Below are positions 1 through 11,850 of a stretch of 64,000 nucleotides of DNA, piece by piece. The stretch lies in the NCBI GenBank assembly GCA_033961575.1, contig CM066733.1:139054421-139118420 (forward strand), given 5' to 3'. A program made the position numbers and the translations under genes. The notes under the pieces are model-generated. The model was not told where the DNA came from and searched no databases. It saw only the letters and a list, made by a program, of their open reading frames with translations. Source of the DNA: Aselliscus stoliczkanus. Taxonomy: Eukaryota > Chordata > Mammalia > Chiroptera > Hipposideridae. How positions within the stretch are numbered: the stretch's first letter is position 1; each line of letters starts with the position of its first letter.

Positions 1-184
1 ACTTGACCAAGAAAATGGGGGCTGGAGGGAGAAAGGAAGGAGGGAAGGAGGGAAAGAACGTTGCACGCAACATGGATGGCAGTCAAACAGGGAAGACAAC
101 GAAGAACATGTGTGGTGTGGGTGGTGAGCGTCAGACTAGTGGTGCTGGAATAGAAAGCACGGAAGAGGGAGTAGTGTTTCCTAT

Positions 185-645
185 GGCGGCTGTAACACGC
201 TACCACAAACAGAGTGGCTTTAAACAACATACATTTATTCTCTGCAGTTCTGGAGGTCAGAAGTCTGAACTCAGTTTCATTGGGCTTAAGTCAAGGTGTG
301 GGCCAGGCTGGCTCCTTCTGGAGGCTCCTTCTGAGGGGAGAATCCATTTCCTTGCCTGGTTTGTCTTCTGCTGTTGGTTTGCATTGCTTGACTTGTGGCT
401 TCCTTCCTTCATCTTCAAAGCAAATGACTTCAGTCTGTGCATCTGTCATCATACCACATTTTCCTCTGACTTCCCTCCCATTTCCTACTTCCTCATTGAC
501 CTTCTTGCTTCCTTCTCATAAGGATCGTCATATTGCATCAGACCTACCCAAACAATTTTTAGATAATTCTCCATCTCAAGATCTATTCACAGAGACCAAG
601 GATTAGGACCAGGGCATTTTGGGAGGCTATGATTCAGCCTCTCAC
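185..645 (+). mobile_element. MaLR-type (MLT1-like) LTR relic
   Basis: Contains the diagnostic order seen in MLT1 LTRs: a TACCACAAAC-like motif, CAGTTCTGGAGGTCAGAAGTC, then an ATAAGGAT segment and CTCCATCTCAAGATCT near the end. Strongly diverged, non-coding; the two overlapping ORFs here are chance frames. Confidence 0.65.
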
Positions 646-727
646 ATAGTGAAGAGTAGGAAATGAGTTTTAAGAAGCAAAACGGAAATCAGAAAAAAAG
701 GACATTGTAAGCCACATTAGGAGTTTG

Positions 728-773
728 GATGTAGTCAATGAGGAACCATTGATGTAGTCAATGAGGAACCATT
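728..773. repeat. perfect 23-bp tandem duplication
   Basis: A 23-bp unit beginning GATGTAGTCAATGAGG occurs twice in direct succession (728-750 and 751-773) without a mismatch, suggesting a recent local duplication. Confidence 0.95.
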
Positions 774-1006
774 ACGAAGGGTCGTAAGCAGGGGAGAAAC
801 AGGACAGCAGGAGCTAAATGAGGGTGACACCCTGGAAGCAGAGCAACCACTTGGTAGGCTAGTGTGAGAGTTACTGAGATGTACTGTTGGTGCCTAAATA
901 TATAACAAGATGTTTCTCATCCCCATAGAATCCCTCAGAAAAGATAGTGTGACCTTATATTTGAATCCTTATAAATCCTAATTAAGGACATTCTCTCAAT
1001 TACTTT

Positions 1007-1110
1007 TTTTTTTTTTGAGGGCATTGTCACTGGCCCTCATAAGTGGGACCCGAACCGGGGCCGCTGTCTTCCCAAGCCAGCGCTTAACCGCGGCGCCACT
1101 CGGCCGGCCC
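1007..1110 (-). mobile_element. head-A tRNA-derived SINE
   Basis: Short SINE in minus orientation: poly-T at the left, GGTTCGGGTCCC B-box-like motif, GGTTAAGCGCTGGCTTGG A-box region, and the GGCCGGCC head at the right. Flanked by a 13-bp direct repeat TCTCAATTACTTT at 994-1006 and 1111-1123, a clean target-site duplication. Confidence 0.93.
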
Positions 1111-1123
1111 TCTCAATTACTTT

Positions 1124-2638
1124 AATTGGAACAACAAACTGGTATGTAATTACATGATTAATGATCTAAACTGAGACACTTCTGAAATGGTTCTATTGAT
1201 GTTTACACAGGGACAACATGCTAAACCAGGACTGTCCTCAGCCAACCGGGCATATGGTCACCCTATGTTTAGAAAAGCACATTTGCCTGAAATGGCTTGA
1301 ATCAATGCGTTAGAGAGGTCTCCTGACTGATTTAGTTTTCAGAAAAAGTAAACTAAGTCAAAGTCAGTTACTAGAGCTGCAATAATTCTTTCTGGGGTTA
1401 TGACTCCACAATCACAAATGTTGGATAGTGTTATAAACAAGTGTTTGGAAGATTACTTTAAAATGAATATATTAAGTAATTACATCGTGAGGATTACAAT
1501 ACACAGTTGAAAAAACCACCTGCTTCAATGGTTTTTGTGACTTTAGGAAACATTTCCAGAAACAGAATTGCATCTGGATTCCAAAAATGCTGTATCCCAA
1601 ACACCACAGAATTGACCCTGATTTGCTCAGAAACCACTTTAATCGTACAGGTGGCTCCAGGGGTGACAAAGACACTGATGTCAAAATTGCACATAAAAAG
1701 TTTAAATAAAACTGCTTCACGAAATATGAGTATCTTATACTTTATATTAGTATCTTTTCTAAATTAGTATCTTATATTTTATGTTATTTTCAGTATGCGT
1801 GTGAAGCTAAATTAATCATTTAAGTATAGCTAGACATTTGACTATCTAGCTTTTAAATTAGTCCTCCTCAAAAAATGATTGAGTTTCAGGGAGGCCATCT
1901 TCTACTTGAAAAAACCTGGGGGTGGGACGGTCATTAATGCTCATTTCCCTCTATGCTGACATCTGCAGTATTTTGAGAGTAAACCCTGCAGGACTTGGTA
2001 GGTAGGATGTAGGGTGAGGGAGAAGGGTAAGTTCATTGGAAGGGCAACGTTATTACCAACTGAACTAACTACTCAATGGAACAGACATAAGTTTACAGGG
2101 TAGGCAAAGGGACATTAAAAGTTCATTGTTGGCCATGTTGAGTTTGAGAAGCTTTGAGGGGCATGCAGAGGAGTTTGGGATATGGAATAAGTAAAGGAAA
2201 TAGAAAAGTTTATTTGCAGTGGAACCACAATGGGAAGACAGCAGCAGAAAAGTAGAATAAAAGAGAAGAAGCATAGAGACAGAGCATGATGATATGGTAG
2301 AGGTGAGATGACTATAGGGTTTGATGTTTGGGTAAATTAATGGAGATAGCTGGAATGTGTGGCGCAATGGAATAAAGTGGCCTTGAGGTCGCTAACAGTA
2401 CCAATCTAAAGGAACTCACAGAAGACATGAGTGAAGATTCCACTGTAGTCAAAACCTGGTGCAGCCAGCACAGCATGCAGGGCAAGCACTGTGTCTGGAG
2501 GCTGGGGCAGGTGAGGCCTGGAGTCCGATGCCCTCTGCAGGTGATAAGGCCTGATGGGCACCTGTAACTCTGGGTTTGTCAGCTCTCAAAACTGAGATTT
2601 GAAGAAAGAAATGGGTGGCATTAAAAAATAGAGAGAAT
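1124..2638. other. intergenic, nothing recognised
   Basis: No exon, RNA gene or confident repeat recognised. Several ORFs of 60-100 codons occur on both strands but lack codon bias or known domains. Confidence 0.6.
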
Positions 2639-3139
2639 GGGGCCAGCCTAGTGGCTCAGTTGGTTAAGAATTGGCTGAGAGTGCGAGCTCTGAACAACAG
2701 GGCCACCTGTTCAATTCCCACATGGGCCAGTGACTGCTGCACCCTAGCTGAGCTGTCGCTGAGCTGCCAACAGGTGGTAGGATGGCAAGCTGGTGTAACA
2801 AGATTGCCTGTTTGATAGTGGGCTATGCCCACCCCCAACTAAGACTAAACTCGGCACCTTGAGCTGAGCTGCCACTCGGGTGGCTCAGTGGATAGGGCAT
2901 GTGCTCTTAACAACAAGGCTGCTGGTTCGACTCCTGCATGGGATAGTGGCTACACCCACCCTCAACTAAGATTGAACCCAGCACCTTGAGCTTAGAGGCC
3001 AAGTGCTGCCGATGGGAAGCCAGTGGCGAATGGTGCCCCCTACAATGAAAATTGAAGAACAACAACTTAGTTGGTCCCCTTCGCCAATGCCCCAACACTG
3101 TTCCCCTCCCCCAATTCCCCAATAAAATCTTAAAAAAAA
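2639..3139 (+). mobile_element. composite SINE (two tRNA-like heads plus long 3' body)
   Basis: Starts with a GGCCAGCC..GTGGCTCAGTTGGTTAAG head, followed by a second tRNA-like unit from about 2,870 (TGGCTCAGTGGATAGGG with GGTTCGACTCCTGC), and ends with the same 3' tail as other long SINEs here (CCCCAATTCCCCAATAAAAT then A-run). Non-coding. Confidence 0.8.
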
Positions 3140-3159
3140 GAGAGAGGGCAAGTTTAATT

Positions 3160-3545
3160 ATGAATATTGTTATGCACAGAATAGTTCTGTCTCCTCAAAA
3201 TTTGTATGTTGAAGTCCTAGCCCGCAATGCAATGGTATTAGGAGGTGAGGCCTTTGGGAGATTAGGTTTAGATGGGGTCAGGGGGGTGGAGCCTCCATGA
3301 TGCAATTAGTATCTTTATAAGAATAGAAAAAGATACCCAAACCTCCCATCTCCACCAGGTGAAGAAACAGTGAGAAGGTAATGGCAGGTATTTGTAAGCC
3401 AGGAAGAGGCCCCTCACCCAAAAAGGCATCTGCTGGCACTTTGATCTTGGATTTCCCAGCCTCTAGAACTGTGAGACATAAATGCTGTTGTTTAAGCCAC
3501 CCAGCTGTGGTGTCTTGTTATGGCAGCCAGAGTAGATGAAGGCAA
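3160..3545 (-). mobile_element. MaLR-like LTR relic
   Basis: Reads, inverted, like MaLR LTRs: AAAATTTGTATGTTGAAGTC, GGAGGTGAGGCCTTTGGGAG, a GTATCTTTATAAGA box and GCCTCTAGAACTGTGAGA near the end. Family assignment within MaLR is uncertain. Confidence 0.6.
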
Positions 3546-3549
3546 TTAT

Positions 3550-4719
3550 GCTAGAGAACTTGTTTGACTAGGGGGTCTTCCATTCTGCCTTTCCAGTGTG
3601 TTGGAAAGTCCTAGCTGCCGAAGAATGGGGCCAAGAGCTTGGGGCTACCAAGAGCAAACATGGGCCCACATGTTACAGTCACACCTCTCTACTTCACCAT
3701 CTGTGAGATTCAATGTGATCAAAGGTGCAATGGGACACCCTTCCCCCCCCACACACACACACACCTACCTTGCCACCCAGAGGTCGGGAGAGCCTACTTC
3801 CTGACTGACTGGCTGGTTGGAACCATACAAGTCCAGGGCCTGGTTATGGAACGGACTCTCCCTGAGCACTGCCTCGAGGTCACTGGCCCTCCAGACAGCA
3901 CAAGCATCTTCTCTTTCCACAAGCATCTGTTCTATTGGGCCTCCAAGTGGGAGGGTGGGCACTTGGTGGCTGCCTGGCTTGGAAAGTGCCCATTATGAAC
4001 AGTGGATCATCTTGCATTCCATTAAGCATGTGATTACAGCCAGATGCTGTGGTGATGGGCATACAACAACTCCCTATAATAACCATAATTATGATCCTGG
4101 TGTTTCTTTAGCTCAACATACTCTGAACGTCTTAAGTCAGAAGAAATTTGGAAGAATTGCTTATTAGAGGCTGCAATCAAATGGAGGAGAAGAAGTTTTC
4201 TTATGAAGGGGGGAAATTCATCCCTGCATCTTGGCTTCTGTGCAGCCTGCACTGACATCCTGCGGTGGGGTTCTGGAGTCCAGAATGAACACAGCTCTGA
4301 TTCTCCATTCCTGCTCTCATTTCCCTTCTTCCCTGCATTCTGCTCTACCCCCCTCACCCCCTGCCCCTGGTTCCTTCTCAGCTGCTTTTCCTGCCTGGCT
4401 GGGAGAGAAAAACAAGCACCTGCCTGCCCCTCAGCTCATATTCCCCCTGCTGTGGGCCTTGCTGAGAGGGGCGCCACCCCTGCCCATTTGGGTGAAGTTC
4501 TTGGAATACCCAGGGAGAGGGGGGTCATTCAAAAGCTAAAATTGGCTGCTTGCTGCGATGACTAACAGCCACCTGGGCCTGCCATTCTTGTGGGTCCATC
4601 TATTTGTGGAATAGGGGGCAGTTTAGGGTACATTTGTGCACACGCAAAGTCTTTACTTACAGGAGCGCATTTAAAAGAGTTGCAAACTCAGTCTGGGAAG
4701 AAATATGTTTTATTTGTTT
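3550..4719. other. intergenic, no gene recognised
   Basis: Contains a short CA-rich run near 3,747-3,765 and GC-rich stretches around 4,330-4,470 that create overlapping ORFs on both strands without recognisable domains. Confidence 0.6.
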
Positions 4720-5125
4720 TCTAGGGCTGCCATAACAAAATACCACACAGAATTTTGCGACAGAAACGCATGGTCCCCCAGTTCTGGAGGTTAGAAGTCA
4801 GAGGTGATCACGGTGTCAGCAAGATTGGTTCCCTTAGAGGGCTGTGAGGGGAGGGTTGCTCCAGGCCGCTCTCCTTGGCTCGTAGACCATCGTCTTCTCC
4901 TGTATTAACTTCATACCATCTTTGCTCTGTGCCTGTGTCTCCCTCTTCACAAGGCATTCCTTTTTATAAGGACACCAGTGGTATTGGATGAGGGGCCCAC
5001 CTTACTCCAGTATGACCTTAACTACTTGCATCTGCAAAAATCCTATCCCCAAATAAGGTCACATTGGGAAGTAGGAAAGGTTAGGGTTTCAACCATATGA
5101 ATTTGAGAGGGGCAAGATTTAACTC
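4720..5125 (+). mobile_element. MLT1A-like MaLR LTR
   Basis: Well preserved order of MLT1 motifs: CTAGGGCTGCCATAACAAAA, CAGTTCTGGAGGTTAGAAGT, TTATAAGGACACCAGT, GGGGCCCACCTTA and AAATAAGGTCACATTGGGAA, ending near an ATATGAATTTGAGAGG segment. Confidence 0.85.
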
Positions 5126-5139
5126 ATAATATGTATTGT

Positions 5140-5770
5140 GAGCCGACCACATGCTAGGCACTGTGCTGATTCTGGGCATACACTCTTGAAGAAAGGCAGC
5201 TTCTATTCTCCTAGGACATATAGGGGTGGGGCTGTAGAGAAAAAGGAGAAAAATTACATAATCGATAAAGGGTGCAGCGCTGTGATAAAACTCTAGGAGG
5301 GGCAATGGGGGACCATGGGAGGAGCACCCATTCTGGACATGGTGCCCAGGGCAGGCTGTCCTGAGGAAGTGAAATGGAGGCTAAGGTCTGAAGAATGGTA
5401 GGGGATTGCAAAGGTGGGGTAAAGCAGACTGGTATTCCAGGTGGAAGTGACAAACAGAAATTCCACAGGGTGGGAGTATGGCACACAAGAGTGTATCCTA
5501 GGTGTTAAGGAGATGAGGAACAAGGGGACAGAGATGATGCTGGGAGGGAAATGCAAGTCTTGCAAGCCCACTGAGGAGCTGGGATATAAACCTGAGGGTA
5601 CCTGGGAGCCACTGAAGGAAGCCATTTAGGAAATGAGATAATCAGGCTTAAGACTGAGAAAAACCCCACTGGTTGCAGTGTGGATACAAAGGGAACAGGA
5701 AGGATGACCACTTCGAGGGACATTTCTGTGGTCCAGATGAGAGGTGACCATGGCATGAACTAGGAGAGTG
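5140..5770 (+). repeat. ancient interspersed repeat, family not assigned
   Basis: Shows the pattern common to an old mammalian repeat: a CATGCTAGGCACTGTGCTGA opening, a gap, then a stretch with AGGCTGTCCTGAGGAAGTGA, GGAGCCACTGAAGG and later diverged text. Related text occurs at 11.25-11.85 kb and 46.0-46.26 kb. Confidence 0.5.
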
Positions 5771-7444
5771 GCAGAAGATGGAGCCCATGGGACTACGACA
5801 CCCACTCATCCTTCACACACCAGCCTAGGCTTAGGTCCTACAGACACCGCCCTCTTCCAGGGGCCATTTCAAATGTCTGTGTGAGACTTGATACCGATTT
5901 CTCCCCATTATTTTATTTTTCAAACACTTACGCAGTACTCACCATATGCCAGGCCCTGAGTGCATTAGAAATTTTAATTCATGTAGGTGTCAGGAAGTAA
6001 CCATGAAGCAGGTGGTATGATTATCCCCACTGTACCTAGGGAGACAGGAAGACCTTGCCGAAGGTCACAGAGCTCACAGGTGGAAGAGCCAGCATGTGAC
6101 CGACCTTTGGCTTCAGAGTCCACACTGGGAATCATGACCCTAAACTCTCTCTTACAGGCAGACTGGCATTGTATCATTACACCCAGGACAATGCCTGGCA
6201 TGTAATAAGCCCTCCATAAATCCATGTTGAATGGATGTTGGTGATGATTGGATGTGTGTGGTGAAAGGGGTGCAGGGATGAAGGTTGAGAGGCAGGTGTC
6301 AACGAAGACTTCCAGAACTTTCAGTGTGGCTGGGAAGTAAAGCTATTCACTGATTTAAAAATCACAAAAGGGGGCATTGTTACCAGGGGCTGCAGAGAGA
6401 ATAAACTTTAAAAATCTACACCAGAGACCTCCACGAGGTCAGGCTGATGAGGCATATCTCCTCCACCTCGTGCATCTGGAGTCCCGGCCACTCCTCAATA
6501 GTTCCACATCACCCGCTGCCCTGGTGAGAATGATATCAATCTGAAACTTTTTAGGCCTTATGCATAACAGCTGAATAACAGCTATTAGCTTTGGACTCTA
6601 GGCATTTTTATGAGATCTTAGTTCCAGGGCTTGAGGTTTGGCAAAAAGAGCATATTATTCACACACAAAACAACTGCATTAAAATAGCATTAAGAGTCTG
6701 GCTTAGACTGACAAAACCTAGGAAATTCAGAATTATAGTGAAAGGCATGTCCTGAGTTCACCCTCACCGCTAGGCCTGGTGTTACTCCCCCTGCCCAGAC
6801 ATTAAGATTGGAGAAAAAGGCCCCCAGTGGGCAGGAGGATCCATGCAGGGAATTTCAAGGCACCCACGCGAGGGAGAAAAGGAGGAGGAGGTGGACTTGG
6901 AGGAGGGGCCATTATAGCGGGGGCCATGGTCCCTGGCCCAGGCCTGCCTCTTGTAACCTGTATGGTGACACAAGCACAAAGCCCTGGCCCAGTGTCTGCG
7001 CCCCTGATCCTGGGGTCAGGCAAAATTTGCCAGCATCCGCCTCCAGCAGCTCTGGGCTGGAGACCTCCCTGCTGTAAGCTGATGATGATAAAACATACAC
7101 ACCTTTGCCCAGTGAGACAGAGCATCATTCGAATTTCCATCCCTCTACCCACCATGGATACAGGCAGGTACTTCGCTCCCCACATAATTTCCATTTTTTG
7201 AAAGGAATCGAGTAGAAAGAAGCTCAATCATGGGTGAATGAAAAGAATTGATTGTGTTTAAACATGAAAACATGGCTGATTGTGGCATTGGGAGAAAACT
7301 GTTAAGGAAATTTGAGAAGCAATTTTTACCTGGGGTGGCACTGAGAGTTGGGGAGAGAACTGAGGAAAAGAAAGTCCCTTCTCTTGGTCAAAAAAGACCT
7401 TTCTCCATTTGAAAGGAGGTAGAACCATTTGTTCTAAGTCATTC
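5771..7444. other. intergenic with a MIR/L2-like fragment
   Basis: At about 5,920-6,110 lies text typical of MIR/L2 (CATATGCCAGGCCCTGAGTG, ACCTTGCCGAAGGTCACAGA). The GC-rich patch at 6,780-7,080 yields several overlapping ORFs rich in G, P and S on both strands, which I treat as compositional. Confidence 0.5.
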
Positions 7445-7735
7445 ATTTATTTGTTTATTCATTTACTTATTTCAGCTTTATTGAGGTATAGTTGACAAAT
7501 GAAATGACAAGATAATTAAAGTATACAATGGGATGGTTTGATATACATACATGTTGTGAAAGAATTCCCCACACGTTAATTATATATCCATCAGCTCACA
7601 TGTTTACTTTAAGTTACTCTCTTAACAAATTTCAATTATATAATACAGTGTTATCAAGTATAACATATTACACATTAGATCCTCAGACCTCATTCATCTT
7701 GTAACTGACAGTTTGTATAATTGGTTCTTGGCTAT
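7445..7735 (-). mobile_element. L1 3'-UTR fragment (antisense)
   Basis: Contains TTTATTGAGGTATAGTTGAC and successive AT-rich blocks in the order found in older L1 3' ends, in antisense orientation. Confidence 0.6.
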
Positions 7736-7882
7736 GATTTGGAAAAAAATTTCTGTAATTCCAGAATGCACCAGAGTATGTTTGGTGAGAACTTCTCCCA
7801 GTCTTTTTAAGACCTCAAAAATGGTGAATGTTACCCCCATCTAACCAACTTTACAGTGACAAAATACACTCCTTAGGGAAGC

Positions 7883-7928
7883 TGCTTTAGTCTAGCCTTA
7901 GTCTAGTCTAGCCTGCTTTAGTCTAGTA
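7883..7928. repeat. local TAGTCTAG-type tandem repeat
   Basis: Four copies of the near-palindromic TTAGTCTAG or AGTCTAG unit with GCCT spacers, apparently produced by slippage or local duplication. Confidence 0.8.
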
Positions 7929-8266
7929 AGGTTGGTGGGGAAGGTGAGCCACTCCTATGTATGCAAGAAACCCCAAAGAGCTTTTGCAAAACAAAATAAT
8001 AAAATGTGATGTTAATTACATGAATTTATTGCCCCTTTCCAATACCTTTTGAATTTTATTAAACTTTTGATCTTCCCAATTTCTCAGTGATTAATAAATC
8101 TTTTTGTCTCCACTGTACTATCACTATATTCCAGAATAGTAACCAAAATGGATGGGCTCATTTAACACAACCATCCTATGAGGTAGCTAGCTACTCTTGG
8201 TATTGCCACAAATAACGTAAGGATGTTATTCATCGTTATGATCCAGAATGATATAAAGTTACTTGA

Positions 8267-8377
8267 GGGGCCGGCTGAGTGGCACGGTGGTTAAGCGCTG
8301 GCTTGGGACGCCAGCGGCCCCGGTTCAGATCCCACATGTGAGGGCCAGTGACACTGCCTTCAAAAAATAAAAAATAA
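8267..8377 (+). mobile_element. head-A tRNA-derived SINE
   Basis: GGCCGGCTGAGTGGC head, GGTTAAGCGCTGGCTTGGG A box, GGTTCAGATCCC B box and an A/T-rich tail. Flanked by 14-bp direct repeats ATAAAGTTRCTTGA at 8,253-8,266 and 8,378-8,391 with one mismatch. Confidence 0.93.
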
Positions 8378-8391
8378 ATAAAGTTGCTTGA

Positions 8392-11144
8392 CCATAGGGC
8401 TGGACTTAGAACTCCATGTGTCCTGTGTCCGAGGCTGTACTCCTAACCGTGTGTGAAGCTCTTGCCCTGCCCACCACCATATTTGATTTAAGCTGGGGAT
8501 TAGCCATCCATTCCACTCTGGACCTGAGCTGTCTGTTGAAATCAGAGCCATAGAGCTCAGGATCCTTCCAGAAGTCCCCATTTGAGCTTAAGAAACCCTA
8601 TTCTCCTTTGGCCAGCCAAAGGACAGAAAAAGCAATTGTGCTCATTTCTAAATTATTTAAAATGACTCTAAAATCATGTCTTCCTGAAAGCACATTGAGA
8701 GCTCATTTCATTTAGCTCTCTTCTTAAATGGGAAAACTGAGAGGGTTCTATGCTACTAGGTCAACAGCTGAGCTGAGGATGAAATGCAGGAAGACTAGGG
8801 CTTTAGAAAATGACCTGGCAATCATTTTTCCAATGTGCTATAAAATAATAATTCTGAGTAATCTGGCTAAAAAATGCATTAAAGTACAGAACAGTTGTAA
8901 GTTGAACGAAAGTCATTTTTTGTGTGTGCCCTCGGCCTGTCATTTAATAAAGCGGGACAACTTTGGCTCTGCCATAGGGCACTGCTATTTAGATGTGACA
9001 GCTGTGATTCTGTGAGGACACTGGTGATACCTCCCCTTTTGTGTTTGGAAGGAAAAGATATGAGAGACTGATCAAATAAAATGACTTGTTGGGGATAGGG
9101 AATAATGTGGCAGTGTAAACATGAGCTGTAACGATTTCGGAGAGATACCAAGAATGCAGTGACATCAGCAGAGCCAGATAACTTACATCCAGTGACAGAA
9201 GGCAGATTCCTTGTGGAGCTCTAGATAATTCTGTTCTGGCTGGAATTTTTATTTAACAGTCTTGATGAGCCTGCTAACTGTGACTTAACTCTAAGTTTGA
9301 TAAAAAGCACAAGTATTTGACATGTTTTTTGACAAAAGGATGCATTTGTGTCTAGTTCTGTATTAGAATTCTTTGGAGGGGACACTCTTGGATTAACACA
9401 TCCGAACAAGGTCGAATCTTGAGTCTTTTTCATAGTATCTTTACCATGGGCCTCCTTTCTGCACGTGTGCACACACACACACATCCATGCACACACGTGT
9501 GCGTAGGCCCATCAGTCTGGGTAAGAGGCTCATTCAGCCTGGATGTGAGCTACTGGCCCACACTCTGTGTATTCCCACCCGACTGAAGCAGGGCCCCAGT
9601 GGGACAAACCCAGGAGGTTTGATTGAACCAGTCTCACTCCTTATTTCCCAATAAATGTTTTCCTTGATCATACCTGTTGGTTTTTTTCCTTGTATGTTTT
9701 CTACTTGAGCTATGAGGGTTCAGTGAAGAGAAAATAGTAGAAGAAAGGCATGCCTCTGGGTATCAGAAACAGGAGTAGTGACAAATGAAAATGATGTGTA
9801 GGGTCTCACTGGCCTCTGCTCTTTCTCCTTTCCTGCTTTTTGTAGTTCAAAATCCTACAGGTGTGAGCATGGCAAAATATGTACCTTTGTTTTACCATGT
9901 AATTAAATAACTTCTCTCTCTGACTCAGGTTGAGTTATGAAACCTTAAGTTTCAGAAAATTAGGCCGAGGATGTGAGGGAAACGCCTGCTGTATAAAGTC
10001 ACTGGGTTCATCCGTCTGGCACCAGGGAAGGAAGAGGCCATCACTTCATGACCAGCTTCTCCTGGAGATTACTAAACCCACACAAACGTTTCTGTTCCAT
10101 GGAAACCGCAGGAATGCAGGCTGGTTTCTGAGCCCAGGGAAGGGAACTGAGCATCCCTGTTGGTTTGGCCTCACCACTGACTTCCTGTGTTGTCACTTCG
10201 CATCACCACACCATGGTTTTGCCTTTGGAAATGCCAAAGACGGAGTGTGTGGGGATCTTGTAAACACTCTCAATTTTTGACTAGGGTGGGTTAGCTATGT
10301 TCCTGCCTCTGGGACAAAGAAAGGACGAGATGATATAACCCTATCATTATTTGATTCTGTTACAGTACAGAATGGCTTCATGAGTCTCTCTTGGACTGGG
10401 AGGTGAGCAGAGAAGACCTCCAACATACTTCAATCCTGTGATTCATAGGCATAAGTGCCCTTCATGAGGTTCTGCTGTCAAGGACCATGGGATTGCACGT
10501 TGCCATTACTGGAAAGCATAAGGCCATTGTGAAAGGACATACTCACATTGGGTGTATTAAATTCTAGGCAGTAGACAAACATGACTTTTTTTGTTTTTCT
10601 CAGACAACGAAATTACCTTTCTGAAGATGACAATAGGCACATTTAATACGACCCAGGTGGCTTCTTATACCTCTTAATAGAGTAAGAAAATTTTTGCAAA
10701 AGCATAAAAGATCACAAAGTTTTACTTTCAAACCCATGAAAATAAGAAGTTCCCTTGCCTGTCCCCTCCCTGTCACCTGACCCACCAAAGGATGAAGTGC
10801 TCTTCTAGAAAAGGATATCAGCAAATGCAAATTCACCACACGGACGGAGGAGGCTGTCTGAAAGTGCGAGCACCCACTGGCATGCTGGGGAGTGTGAAGG
10901 AAGGCAGGAGGGGAAGGCTGCTGAGAAAGGCTTTCTTGGGTCATGAGCTCTCAGTCCTGCTTTAGAGGAACCAGTGAAGCACAGCATGCAGAGACAAAGT
11001 CACAAAAGGACGGAGGCAAGCAAGTGGGTGTGGAAAAGCCTGTGGGGTCACAGAATTTTACCTTTGCATCTCTCTAAAAGCAAGTGACGTGAATCCATTA
11101 GGAAATGCCAATTTACGACACGGTAGGGACAATTGTTCAGTAGA
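8392..11144. other. intergenic, nothing recognised
   Basis: No exon or confident repeat seen. ORFs at 9,930-10,280 (+) and 10,600-10,944 (-) have no recognised domain. A short CA/TG tract lies near 9,468-9,500. Confidence 0.55.
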
Positions 11145-11147
11145 TAT

Positions 11148-11178
<31 letters not shown>

Positions 11179-11205
11179 CTTTTATTTATTTATTTATTTA
11201 CTTTT
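11145..11205. repeat. TTTA tetranucleotide microsatellite
   Basis: About 14 units of TTTA with two ACTT interruptions. Confidence 0.95.
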
Positions 11206-11249
11206 ACTTGTTGTTGTTGCTCTCTCAAAACAGAAAGCTCACTTTGTGG

Positions 11250-11850
11250 CCAGAGCATGTGCAATCGTGGAGTCCACAAAAGTGTATCTAGCTCACTGTG
11301 CCGGGTCCTGTTCCAGGAGCTGGCCTCAGGCCTCAAACAATACTGGCCCATGTCCTTACTGCCATGGAGCCTGCACTCCTGAGTGGGAGATGAGCAAATA
11401 GCACGGCAGTAGACAGAGATCGATTCTCAGAGTGATGAGTTTCGAGAAAAATAAAACATCCATGTCATGAAGGGATGGGGAGGAAGTAGTATTCGATAGG
11501 GTAGTAAGGAAAACCCTCTGCAAAATCGTGACATGGGGGCAGAGACAAAGGCACCAGAAGCAGCCAACCTTGCAGAGTGAGACCTGCCACTGAGGCAGAG
11601 GGAACAGAAAGTGCAAAGGCTCTGAAGAAATGAGATTGGTGTGTGCCAGAAACAGAAAGAAGACCAGGGCAGCCCAGGAGAGTGAGCAAGAGGGAGAGAG
11701 AGGAGAAGAGGTGGGAGAGGTGGCAGTTGCGGCAGGAGTCAGATCAGAGGGTGTCTTGCAACTCTTAGCAAGAAATTTGACTTTATTGTTATATGTACCA
11801 GGAAAGCAAGGTGGAGATTTAGGTAGAGTAGGCTTGTACTTCAACCTGTA
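11250..11850 (+). repeat. ancient interspersed repeat, second copy, family not assigned
   Basis: Carries the signature GAGGCAGAGGGAACAGAAAG then GTGCAAAGGCTCTGA and a GAAGACCAGGGCAGCCCAGG segment, an order I know from a widespread old mammalian repeat but cannot name with confidence. Confidence 0.5.

Noticed and set aside
1472..1767. ORFs on both strands around 1.5-1.77 kb as a small gene or retrocopy
   Set aside because: Plus and minus frames are both open over the same bases, with no known domain, start context or splice signals.
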